DNA of 64,000 nucleotides from Chersky-840 sp963810195 (GTDB taxonomy: Bacteria; Actinomycetota; Acidimicrobiia; Acidimicrobiales; UBA8190): contig CAWEMO010000002.1 of the NCBI GenBank assembly GCA_963810195.1, forward strand, positions 558,001-622,000. The letters run 5' to 3'. Below the pieces are notes generated by a model. The model searched no databases, was not told the DNA's origin, and saw nothing but the letters and a program-made list of their open reading frames with translations. A program made the position numbers and the translations under genes. Below are positions 35,059-43,023 of the stretch, piece by piece (position 1 is the stretch's first letter; each line of letters begins with the position of its first letter).

Positions 35059-35497
35059 GAGGTCCCGAAGTGGGAGAAGCCCTTATCGAGCTGACATCGA
35101 ACGCGGGAGCTTTACCGTGGAGTTGGTAGTCCTGACTCCGATCATCACGCTCTTCATACTGATTACGTTGGCATTCGGCAGGTACGCCCTTGCCCGGGAG
35201 CAAGTTGTAAGCGGCGCACGGGCGGCAGCCGATGCTGTCGCGGTCGCGGCCTCTGAAGGCCAAAGCCAGCAGGCAGCCATTGCCGCCGCGATGCCGGTGC
35301 TCCAATCGACACACTCGTGTACCAACCCGAGTGTGACTGTCAGCCCTGAGTCCTTCGTGCCGGGGGCGCTGGTTCGAGTGTCCGTTTCCTGCCAAGTGGA
35401 GTTCTCAGATCTCGCCGTTCCCGGTCTTCCCAGCTCAACCGCAGTGCAGGCTGTTGAGTCGGTAGTAATCGATCCGTATCGCGAGGTCCTGCCGTGA
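35045..35497 (+). CDS. TadE-like protein with canonical processing site
   Basis: About 150 aa from GTG 35045, which has AGGA six nt upstream and overlaps the previous gene. RGSFTVELVVLTP has the canonical class III site G|SFTVE (Glu at +5) before the helix ITLFILITLAFGRYAL. The mature part has 'GARAAADAVAVAASEGQSQQ' and two Cys (THSCTN, VSCQVEF), probably a disulfide. It ends with a GTGA overlap. Confidence 0.8.
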   Translation: MSPAKRSRSGRSPYRADIERGSFTVELVVLTPIITLFILITLAFGRYALAREQVVSGARAAADAVAVAASEGQSQQAAIAAAMPVLQSTHSCTNPSVTVSPESFVPGALVRVSVSCQVEFSDLAVPGLPSSTAVQAVESVVIDPYREVLP

Positions 35498-35952
35498 CGC
35501 CCCGGATCGGACTACACGTGGGAAACGGCCGGCCCGATCCTGACGGCAGCAGGGAAAAGGGATCCTTTACCGTCTTCGTCGCCGTGCTATCTCTCGCGCT
35601 CTTCGCTCTATTTGGTCTGGTGATCGACGGCGGACGGGCCGTGGCTGCGCAAAGCACAGCGACCGCCGAGGCTGAACAGGCGGCGCGCATCGGCGCCGGA
35701 CAGATCTCGGTGGACGCGATTCGGATGGGCTCGCCGGATATCGATCCAGCAGCTGCAACCGCGGCCGCTGAGCAGTACCTCCGAGCCGAGGGAAGCGCCG
35801 GCAGTATCACGGTCGTTGGCCAGACCGTCATCGTCCATATCCAAACCGAGGAGCCAACAGTCATTCTCGGGATCGTTGATGTGAGGCGAATCGGGATCTC
35901 AGCGATGGCCAGTGCCACCAACGTCCACGGAGTTACGCGAGGAGACTCATGA
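35494..35952 (+). CDS. TadE/TadG-like pilus-associated protein
   Basis: 152 aa. KGSFTVFVAVLSLALFALFGLVIDGGRAVA is a helical segment with the TadG-like 'DGGR' ending, shown here only by its key parts: G|SFTVF, where Phe replaces the usual Glu at +5, and VIDGGRA. The C-terminal ~90 residues are predicted beta/alpha, with no Cys. Starts GTG 35494 within the previous stop; ends in ATGA with the LysM gene. Likely retained in the membrane as an assembly or anchoring component. Confidence 0.75.
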   Translation: MTPRIGLHVGNGRPDPDGSREKGSFTVFVAVLSLALFALFGLVIDGGRAVAAQSTATAEAEQAARIGAGQISVDAIRMGSPDIDPAAATAAAEQYLRAEGSAGSITVVGQTVIVHIQTEEPTVILGIVDVRRIGISAMASATNVHGVTRGDS

Positions 35953-38847
35953 GACTCGGACGCACTGCGGAATGGATCGCCCGACGAAAGCAGGTGATGG
36001 TGCAGTGCGCGTCGGGACTGGGTGTGATCACGCTTGTCGGCGGTGTTCCCCTAGTATTGGTCGCCACGATGGCCGCGCCGACCTTCGGCGAGGTTTTCCA
36101 TGTGCTCGCTCATCCGGCATTGCTTCCTCACACGTTTGCTAGACCAGTGAGCGACGGGGCGATCTCGAAGATCGTGGGGTCGGTGGCGTGGCTAGCCTGG
36201 GCGTGGCTCCTTGTTTGCATAACCCTTGAGATTGCGGGTCGCATCCGCGGTCGCACGGCGGCAAGGATCCCAGGCAGCCGTTACATCCAATCATTGGTGA
36301 CGTACATGGTGGGTGCCTCTCTGGCGCTTGGATCACCGGTCCGTCATACGGCACCGCTGAGGCTCGAGATCGCCAGCGCTTCCGCTTTCAGCCCTTCTCA
36401 TCGGCTGTACCCCGAGAGTGCACAAGTGGTCCGGAACTCGCAGCCCCCAGCTGCACCGATTCGCGACGATGCCGTTCAGCTGCCAGTGGCAGTCACGACA
36501 CCGGCTGTTCCCGAACGCCTCTACGTGGTTCGTCCTCGAGACACGCTCTGGTCGATCGCCGAGTCCGAGCTCGGCTCGCCTCTGAGTTGGCCGCGCATCG
36601 CCGCGGCAAACTATGGTCGAGTACAACCAGACGGGGCCGAGCTCACCGACGATCATTGGATACGACCGGGTTGGTTGCTCGTGATCCCCGCTGTCGGAGA
36701 CGATCCGGCTGTGAAGGCCCAAGCACAGGTAGTCCCGTCTGTCGACTCGGCGACCGATGTCGAGGCGTCAGCAACAGCGCCCACTCCGATCGCCCTTGGC
36801 TCAACCGTTAGGGCTTCGGCGCCACAAGCCGATGACGAGGGGGGCTCACAAATCGACGACCTGGGCAGAAGAATCCGTGCCGATTCCACCGCGCGCCGAG
36901 ATCAGCACGCACATCGTGGTAAGGCTGTTCCACATCTGCCGGTCGCGCCCATTGGTTACGGACTCATGGGAGCTGGAATCGTGGCCCTGCTCGATCGCAT
37001 GCGCCGTACTCAGCAACGGTTGCGCCCTACCGGTCTGCGGATCGCCTTGCCTAAGGGCGACCTGGCCGAGTTGGAACGAGGCCTGAGGGTTGCTGCCGAC
37101 CCTGGATCGGCGGACTGGGTCGACCTGAGCCTTCGTCTTCTCTCGGTCACTGTGCAACGTGGCCAGCTGCCGATTCCCGCGGTCTCGGCCGTGCGTCTTC
37201 GGGACGACGTGGTGGAGATCGTGCTCGACGCGACAGACTCGCCTTCGTTGGCTCCCCTGCCTTTCGAGCAAGGTTCCGACGGTTCGAGTTGGATATTGAG
37301 CAGGAATGGGCAACGACTCCAGGAGCTACAGAACGACCCGGAGGTCGTAGGGATCGACGCGCCGTTACCCTCGCTCGTCACATTGGGACGAGACGATATC
37401 GGAATCGTCATGGTCAATATAGAGAGAGCGGGGTCGGTCGCCGTATCCGGAGCGGAGACAGACCCGTTGATCCAGGCGATCGCCGTCGAAATGGCAACTG
37501 CAAGATGGGCGGACCAGATCGACGTGGTTCTCGTCGGCTTCAGACACGACATCGAGGGGCTCGAGCGTGTAAGCCACGCGTCCTCCCTTCGCTCAGTAGT
37601 GGCAAGAATGGAGCGACGGACCAGGGAGCGCGCGGCGCTTCTCACTCTTGTTGACCGGGCGACGAACACGGAGACTCGCTGGTCGGAGGGCGGGGATGCC
37701 TGGGACTTGTGCGTCGTCGTCTGCTCGCCTCATGCATCTGCCACCGAGCCGGAGGCCCTGGACGAATTGATCAAGGTGGCTGGAGACGGGTCATTCGGAG
37801 TGGCGGTGATTTGTGGTTGCGACCTACCTTCGGCGCGGTTCGGCGTTCGCGCGAGATGGCGGACGTGTATCGATTCAAGGCGCGGGTCGTGGATGGTCAT
37901 CGCTTTCGCGGCAAGCCGTTCCGACGAATTTTGCCAAGGGTGTCGCGGCCTTGGTATCAGTGGCTTCTCGGACCGACGGCGTTGACCCCAACGAGAACCC
38001 GTACGAGAATCTCTCACTTCCGACACCTGAGCGGGAGTCCTCGACGAGAGATCACTTGCTCGAGAGAGTCGCCGGCAGTGATGCTGGGGTTAGCCCAGCT
38101 GTCCTTGCGGTGCCGCCCACCATCATGGTCCGGGTTCTCGGCCAAGTGGAGATCTCTGGCGCTGCTCGACAGTTCACCCGCGCATGGGCTATCGAACTCA
38201 TCGTATATCTTGCGATGCACCCGGGTGGGGTTCGTAACGAAGTGTGGGCAGCAGCACTGTGGCCGGACAAGGAGATGGCACAAGCAAGTCTTCACTCCAC
38301 CGCCTCGGCCGCCCGCCGATCCTTGGGAACGACTGCTTCCGGCGAGGACCATCTACCTCGATCACGAGGCCGTCTGGCTCTGGGGGCTGACGTGCGGACC
38401 GACTGGGACGGGTTCGTGAATCTCTCGCGGTCTTCGCTTCCCGATGACTGGCAAGAGGCGCTTCGCCTGATTCGTGGGCGACCCTTTGAGGGGCTTCGCT
38501 CACCTGATTGGGTTGTGCTCGAAGGCGTTCTTGCGACTATCGAAGCAGTTGTTGTCGACCTGGCGTGCCGGTTTGCTGAGCATTGTTTGGAGCAGCGGCT
38601 TGATGCTCGTGGCGCTGAGTGGGCGGCACGCCAAGGCTTACGTGTTAGTCCGTATGACGAGCGTCTTTACCGCGTGCTCCTGAAGGCAGCTGACGCAGCT
38701 GGCAACCCGGCGGGTGTGGAGTCCATTATGACAGAACTCGTTCACCTTGTTGCCGACGATATTGAGCCCTATGACGCGGTGCATCCGGAGACCCTTGCGC
38801 TGTATCGGCAGTTGTCGCGGCGCTCGGTTGCCTCCCGAAATCACTGA
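35949..38847 (+). pseudogene. LysM-BTAD regulator of the Tad locus, split by a frameshift
   Basis: Frame 1 (ATG 35949) has two N-terminal transmembrane helices, a LysM domain near residues 190-250 (LYVVRPRDTLWSIAESELGS, ending WLLVIP), a third helix near 338-355, and a long central domain. That frame degenerates after VAVICGCDLPSARFGVRA. A second frame (open to 38847) continues DGGRVSIQGAGRGWSS and then a winged-helix plus BTAD domain (MVRVLGQVEI, then WAIELIVYLAMHPGG; later LRLIRGRPFEGL). The switch needs removal of one base near 37845-37855 in CGCGCG. Related actinobacterial proteins are single chains of about 1000 aa, so this is a lesion or sequencing error. Transcription control of pilus genes is inferred from the BTAD domain. 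Confidence 0.78.
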
Positions 38848-38909
38848 GCGACATATGCCCTCAGCGTGCCAATGGATGGCCCAAGAGCTCGATTTCGTTC
38901 CAGCAAAGA

Positions 38910-38928
38910 CTGCGTGATAGGCACGCAG
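38910..38928. terminator. Short hairpin after the pilus operon
   Basis: CTGCGTG (38910-38916), loop ATAGG, CACGCAG (38922-38928): a perfect 7-bp stem in the 160-nt gap between the LysM-BTAD gene and ssb. No T-run follows. A terminator for the pilus operon is plausible. Confidence 0.4.
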
Positions 38929-39008
38929 CGAGAACTCCCGCAAGGTCCGTGCTCGACGATGTATTCGCCGCCCCGAGGGTGAGCGACAGACGAGGAGAGC
39001 ACCGACCG

Positions 39009-39443
39009 ATGAGCAATACGACGACGCTGTCAGGCAATCTGACCCGAGATCCAGAAATTCGCTACACGCGGGAAGGCCAGGCGAATGCGACGTTCGGTCT
39101 GGCAGTTAATCGCCGTTGGCAACCGCGTGGATCCGACGAATGGGAAGAATCCACCTCGTTCTTCGACGTGGTGTGCTGGCGCGATCTGGCCGAGAACGTC
39201 GCGCTGAGCCTGGTGAAGGGAGCTCGCGTGATTGTGACCGGGAGGTTGGAGCAACGAAGTTGGGAGACCGAAAATGGCGAAAGGCGCAGTAAGGTCGAGG
39301 TGACAGCCGAGGAGGTCGGCCCGTCATTGCGATTTGCCACTGCTGAGATCTCTCGGACCGAGCGTCGCGGTCCCGACCAGGCAGACCCTGCTGGAAGCTC
39401 CGACCCGGTCGGTGAAGCCGAGGTCATCGGCATCGACGCTTGA
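39009..39443 (+). CDS. ssb: Single-stranded DNA-binding protein paralogue
   Basis: 144 aa. OB-fold SSB: LSGNLTRDPEIRYT, then FGLAVNRRW, 'TSFFDVVCWRDLAENVALSLVKG' and 'VIVTGRLEQRSWETENGERRS'. The C-terminus is acidic but does not end in the usual DDIPF-type tip, stopping at VIGIDA. ATG 39009 has GGAGAG upstream; the longer frame to 38949 lacks a ribosome site. The main chromosomal ssb normally lies between rpsF and rpsR. This copy does not, so it is a secondary SSB, perhaps for DNA uptake or repair. Confidence 0.86.
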   Translation: MSNTTTLSGNLTRDPEIRYTREGQANATFGLAVNRRWQPRGSDEWEESTSFFDVVCWRDLAENVALSLVKGARVIVTGRLEQRSWETENGERRSKVEVTAEEVGPSLRFATAEISRTERRGPDQADPAGSSDPVGEAEVIGIDA

Positions 39444-39452
39444 CCGATTCGA

Positions 39453-39491
39453 CCCGGACTCGCGATGGCAGGTTGTCATTGCGAGTCCGGG
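39453..39491. terminator. 15-bp stem hairpin directly after ssb
   Basis: CCCGGACTCGCGATG (39453-39467) pairs with CATTGCGAGTCCGGG (39477-39491) across all 15 positions, one as G-U, with a 9-nt loop. It starts 10 nt after the ssb stop. No T-run follows; it is still a strong terminator or RNA-stability candidate. Confidence 0.55.
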
Positions 39492-39558
39492 CGGGTCGGC
39501 TCAGCTCACACCGCGAGGGGACAGGGTCGCTTCCGACCGATGTCCCGGAGGTGCAGAA

Positions 39559-39756
39559 GTGAACGTGTTGCTGAAATTCAAGGGAGAACAAGTGAGCTTC
39601 TCGACCGCTGTCGTCCTCACCAAGCGCGAGGCATTCGAGGCTTGCGAAGCGTGCGCCGAAGCTGAACGGGCACTCCTGCGGACGGGCCGAGCCATAGAGG
39701 CTGGGCGCCTTGCTGCCCTGTTCGAGCTTATCGAGGCGCGGCTCGTCTCGACCTGA
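39559..39756 (+). CDS. Small hypothetical protein
   Basis: 65 aa from GTG 39559, with GGAGG seven nt upstream. Sequence has a beta start (VLLKFKGEQVSFSTAVVLT) then a helix rich in Glu/Ala with two Cys (AFEACEACAEAERALL). I do not recognise a family. The good ribosome site and codon pattern favour a real gene. It lies between the ssb hairpin and a large inverted repeat. Confidence 0.5.
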   Translation: MNVLLKFKGEQVSFSTAVVLTKREAFEACEACAEAERALLRTGRAIEAGRLAALFELIEARLVST

Positions 39757-39769
39757 CTACCTCCAATCA

Positions 39770-39845
39770 GCTCGACTACGAGCGCGGACGTGTTCCGGAG
39801 GGAGAGGAAGCCTCGGAACACGCCTCAATCGCTCGGGAGTCGAGC
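39770..39845. terminator. Composite cruciform between convergent genes
   Basis: Two nested inverted repeats: outer arms at 39770-39784 and 39830-39845 (GCTCGACT..GAGCG with CGCTCG..AGTCGAGC) and inner perfect 9-bp arms CGTGTTCCG (39789-39797) and CGGAACACG (39814-39822). It fills the gap between the small ORF and msrB, which converge here, so it probably terminates both strands. Confidence 0.55.
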
Positions 39846-39856
39846 TTGGTGCCTGC

Positions 39857-40261
39857 TTATTGGCCGGCGCCGGGCTCGAACTCCAAGGACAGCGAGTTGA
39901 TGCAGTAGCGCTGTCCGGTGGGGGCGGGGCCGTCGGGGAAGACGTGTCCCAGGTGCCCTCCACAGCGGGCACAGGTCACCTCGGTCCGGCGCATGCCGAA
40001 CGAGGAATCGTCGTGCTCGTCGATGACACCGTCAGCGACGGCCTTGGTGAAGCTCGGCCACCCCGAACCCGAGTCGAACTTGTCGTCGGAACGGAACAGC
40101 TCGGCCCCGCACGCCGCGCAGCGGAACAGGCCGGGGTCGTGCACGTCGAGCAGCGTGCCGGTCCATGCCGGCTCGGTGCCCTTTTCACGCAGGACGTGGT
40201 AGCGCTCGGGATCGAGCTCGGCCTTCCACTCGTCCTCTGTCTTTACGATCTCAGGTGCCAC
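39857..40261 (-). CDS. msrB: Peptide-methionine (R)-S-oxide reductase MsrB
   Basis: 134 aa; reduces methionine-R-sulfoxide in proteins. Zinc ligands Cys48, Cys51, Cys97 and Cys100 and catalytic Cys120 in RYCINSLSLEF are all visible, with GSGWPSF and GHVFPDGP. The start is GTG 40261 with GGAGG five nt upstream; the frame continues to 40354 but without a ribosome site. Thioredoxin is the normal reductant. The gene is divergent from the acyl-CoA dehydrogenase at 40437. Confidence 0.94.
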   Translation of the reverse strand: MAPEIVKTEDEWKAELDPERYHVLREKGTEPAWTGTLLDVHDPGLFRCAACGAELFRSDDKFDSGSGWPSFTKAVADGVIDEHDDSSFGMRRTEVTCARCGGHLGHVFPDGPAPTGQRYCINSLSLEFEPGAGQ

Positions 40262-40436
40262 TGGTGCCTCCCTCGGGGGTGGTAATGGTCTGGTGAACAT
40301 CTTCTGGAGTAATCCCATGCCCAGGTAACGCCGGCCGGGGTCCAACTGTTCCATGTCCCGGAGCAGCTCAGGACCCCTTTGGTATCGTCACGCCGGAAAC
40401 CGCTCCTGCCAGGGGGCACGCCCCGAAACCCACCCC

Positions 40437-41648
40437 ATGGACCTCCACGACAGCCCCGAGGACGCCGCCTTCCGCGCCGAGGCGCGCCAGTGGCTCGAGG
40501 CCAACCTCACCGGGGCGTTCGCCGACGCCCGAGGCCTGGGACGGGCCGGCAAGCAGCACGAGGGTCGGGAGCTGCGTACCGCCTGGGAGCGCAAGCTCGG
40601 CGCCGACGGGTGGACGTGCGTGGGCTGGCCCGTGGAATACGGCGGTCGGGGCGTCCCCATGTCGCAACAGGTCATCTGGAACGAGGAGTACGTCCGGGCC
40701 GACGCCCCGGCCCGCGTCAACGTCATGGGCGAGGGGCTGCTCGGCCCCACCCTCATCGCGTACGGCACCGACAAGCAGAAGTCCAGGTTCCTGAACCCCA
40801 TTCGCTGGGGCGTCGAGCTGTGGTGCCAGGGCTACTCCGAGCCCGACGCCGGCTCGGACCTCGCCAACGTGCAGACCAGGGCCGTCCTCGACGGCGACGA
40901 GTGGGTCGTCACGGGCCAGAAGGTCTGGACCTCCTACGCCCAGTGGAGCGACTGGTGCTTCGTGGTCGCCCGCACCGATCCCCAGGCGCCGCGCCACAAA
41001 GGGCTCTCTTACCTTCTCGTCCCCATGGACCAGCCCGGCGTCGAGGTCCGGCCCATCCGGCAGATGACCGGCACCTCGGAGTTCAACGAGGTGTTCTTCG
41101 ACGGCGCCCGCACCGAGGTGGACCTGGTGGTGGGCGAGGTCAACGACGGCTGGCGCGTGGCGCTTGCCACCCTGGCCTTCGAGCGTGGCGTGGGCCTGCT
41201 GGGGGACATCGTAGGATTCCGCCGGGAGCTCGACCATCTCCTCAACATCGTCCGCACCAGCAACCGGGCGCACGACCCGCTGCTGCGCGAGCGCCTCGCC
41301 GACGCGTGGATCCGCCTCACCATCCTCCGGCTCAACACCCTGCGCTCGCTCACCGGCGTCGACGGCCCGGTGGCCCCGCCCCAGGCCTCGATCTCGAAGC
41401 TCTTCTGGGCCACCTGGCACCGCGATCTCGGCGAGCTGGCCATGGACGTCCTCGGGGCGCGGGCCGAGGTGGCCGAGGCTCTCCCCTACGAGCTCGGCGA
41501 CCTGCAGCGCATCTTCCTGTTCAGCCGGGCCGACACCATCTACGGCGGCTCCAACGAGATCCAGCGCAACATCATCGGCGAGCGCGTCCTCGGGCTCCCG
41601 CCCGAGCCCAAGGTCGACGCCACCGCGAAAGGAGCCTCCGCCCCGTGA
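40437..41648 (+). CDS. fadE30: Acyl-CoA dehydrogenase, FadE30-like (steroid HIP pathway)
   Basis: 403-aa FAD-dependent acyl-CoA dehydrogenase. 'ELWCQGYSEPDAGSDLANVQ', 'VVTGQKVWTS' and 'DTIYGGSNEIQRNIIGERVLGLP' are standard. Beyond that, GKQHEGRELRTAWERKL, GWPVEYGGRG, TGTSEFNEVFFDGART and ELAMDVLG follow mycobacterial FadE30 closely. In mycobacteria FadE30 dehydrogenates 5-hydroxy-methylhexahydroindanone propionyl-CoA in steroid C/D-ring breakdown. The MCAD-position catalytic Glu is Gly here (IYGG), as in this subgroup. ATG 40437 is chosen over the start at 40353, which extends over the divergent promoter. The stop overlaps ipdF (GTGA). Confidence 0.85.
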   Translation: MDLHDSPEDAAFRAEARQWLEANLTGAFADARGLGRAGKQHEGRELRTAWERKLGADGWTCVGWPVEYGGRGVPMSQQVIWNEEYVRADAPARVNVMGEGLLGPTLIAYGTDKQKSRFLNPIRWGVELWCQGYSEPDAGSDLANVQTRAVLDGDEWVVTGQKVWTSYAQWSDWCFVVARTDPQAPRHKGLSYLLVPMDQPGVEVRPIRQMTGTSEFNEVFFDGARTEVDLVVGEVNDGWRVALATLAFERGVGLLGDIVGFRRELDHLLNIVRTSNRAHDPLLRERLADAWIRLTILRLNTLRSLTGVDGPVAPPQASISKLFWATWHRDLGELAMDVLGARAEVAEALPYELGDLQRIFLFSRADTIYGGSNEIQRNIIGERVLGLPPEPKVDATAKGASAP

Positions 41649-42451
41649 CATCCCCCGAGCCCCCGGCACCGCCCACCCCGGCCCCGCAGCCGCCCGCACC
41701 CCATGCCCTCCTCGCGGGCAAGGTGGTGGTGGTCACCGCCGCGGCCGGCACCGGCATCGGCTTCGCGGCGGCCAAGCGCTGTGCGGAGGAGGGAGCGGTG
41801 CTCGTCATCTCCGACGCGCATGAGCGGCGCCTGGGGGAGGCGGCCGAGGCGCTCGAAGAGGCGTCGGGGACCAAGCCGTTGGCGGTGCCGTGCAACGTGA
41901 CCGTGGAGGCCCACGTGCAGGCGCTCTACGACACGGTGCTGGCCGAGCACGGCCGCATCGACGTCGCCATCAACAACGCCGGCCTGGGGGGCAACGCCCC
42001 CATCGTGGACATGACCGACGAGCAGTGGTCGACCGTCCTCGACATCACCCTCACCGGCACCTTCCGCTGCATGCGGGCCGAGCTCCGCCACATGTACGCC
42101 CAGGGGAGCGGCGTCATCGTCAACAACTCCTCGGTACTCGGGTGGCGGGCCCAGGCCGACCAATCGCACTACGCGGCGGCCAAGGCCGGGGTCATGGCCC
42201 TCACCCGCTGCGCCGCGGTGGAGGCCGCCCCCCACGGCGTGCGCGTGAATGCCGTAGCCCCCAGCCTGGCCCTGCACCCCTTCCTCAACCGCGTCTTCCC
42301 CGACGACGAGCTCGAACGCCTGCGCCAGGCCGAGCTCTTCGGCCGCTCGGCCGAGACGTGGGAGGTCGCCAACGTGATGGTCTTCCTGGCCAGCGAGTAC
42401 TCGTCGTACATGAGCGGCGAGATCGTGTCGGTGTCGAGCCAGCACCCCTAG
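41645..42451 (+). CDS. ipdF: SDR-family reductase, IpdF-like (steroid HIP pathway)
   Basis: 268 aa. The cofactor loop is TAAAGTGIG, NNAG is present, catalytic Ser is in NNSSVLGWRAQ and Tyr/Lys in HYAAAKAG. The stretches SVLGWRAQADQSHYAAAKAG and EYSSYMSGEIVSVSSQHP match mycobacterial IpdF as I remember it; that enzyme oxidises the 5-hydroxy group of the HIP-CoA intermediate. The first ~20 residues are Pro-rich. Starts GTG 41645 inside the fadE30 stop. Its TAG abuts the stop of the convergent IPT-domain gene with no gap. The order fadE30-ipdF-fadD3 parallels the KstR2-controlled mycobacterial genes. Confidence 0.86.
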   Translation: MTSPEPPAPPTPAPQPPAPHALLAGKVVVVTAAAGTGIGFAAAKRCAEEGAVLVISDAHERRLGEAAEALEEASGTKPLAVPCNVTVEAHVQALYDTVLAEHGRIDVAINNAGLGGNAPIVDMTDEQWSTVLDITLTGTFRCMRAELRHMYAQGSGVIVNNSSVLGWRAQADQSHYAAAKAGVMALTRCAAVEAAPHGVRVNAVAPSLALHPFLNRVFPDDELERLRQAELFGRSAETWEVANVMVFLASEYSSYMSGEIVSVSSQHP

Positions 42452-42925
42452 TCAGGTGACGATGAAGCCCTGGATGGTGTCGGACCCGTAAGGGGTGGTC
42501 ACGGTGAGGGGCCCGGTGCTGGCCCCGGGGGGCACGACGACCTTGAGCCTCATGGGCCGCTTCAAGGTGATGGTCCCGGGGACGCCGTTGAAGGAGACGG
42601 CGGTGGCACTCCCGAGGCGGCGTCCGTTGATGGTCACGGTGCCCCCGACCGGGCTCGACAGCGGGCTGTACTTCCCGATCACCGGGCCCGTGTTCACGCG
42701 GACCTGCCCGGTCGGACCCACCGCCACGCGCGGCGGCAGGGTCTGGTACGGCGCGGTCGTGGCGGGGGCCTGCGTGGTGGTGGTCGGCGCCGGTGGGGGC
42801 TTCGGCGCCGCGGCCGGGCCCGATCCCGAGCACGAGGCGGCCAGCACGGACGCCACGGCGAGCAGGAGGGCGAAACGCCACCGATGTCGCACCACGGCTG
42901 CCCGGCAAGATGCCCGTACTGTCAC
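42452..42925 (-). CDS. IPT/TIG-domain secreted protein or lipoprotein
   Basis: About 157 aa. A signal segment (RWRFALLLAVASVLAASC) ends with a lipobox-like AASC. A Pro/Thr/Ala-rich linker follows, then a single IPT/TIG immunoglobulin-like domain (PVIGKYSPLSSPVGGTVTIN, then GVPGTITLKRPMRL). Start uncertain: GTG 42925 or GTG 42892, neither with a strong ribosome site. The function is unknown; such domains bind carbohydrate or protein at the surface. Divergent from fadD3 and convergent with ipdF. Confidence 0.7.
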   Translation of the reverse strand: MTVRASCRAAVVRHRWRFALLLAVASVLAASCSGSGPAAAPKPPPAPTTTTQAPATTAPYQTLPPRVAVGPTGQVRVNTGPVIGKYSPLSSPVGGTVTINGRRLGSATAVSFNGVPGTITLKRPMRLKVVVPPGASTGPLTVTTPYGSDTIQGFIVT

Positions 42926-43023
42926 CGCGCCATCATCGCGCCGGGGGCACGATGCGGCTCCCGCCCGGCGGGCGCGGTCCGGCGGGCTGTCAGGGCGCGT
43001 TCGGGTTTGGATAGCCTGACGGC

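Noticed and set aside
37845..37855. Programmed +1 frameshifting in the LysM-BTAD gene
   Set aside because: No slippery codon with a stop or stimulatory structure typical of such sites; a lesion or sequencing error is simpler.
38638..38943. Antisense open frame over the end of the BTAD gene
   Set aside because: Shadow of a well-supported BTAD domain; no ribosome site.
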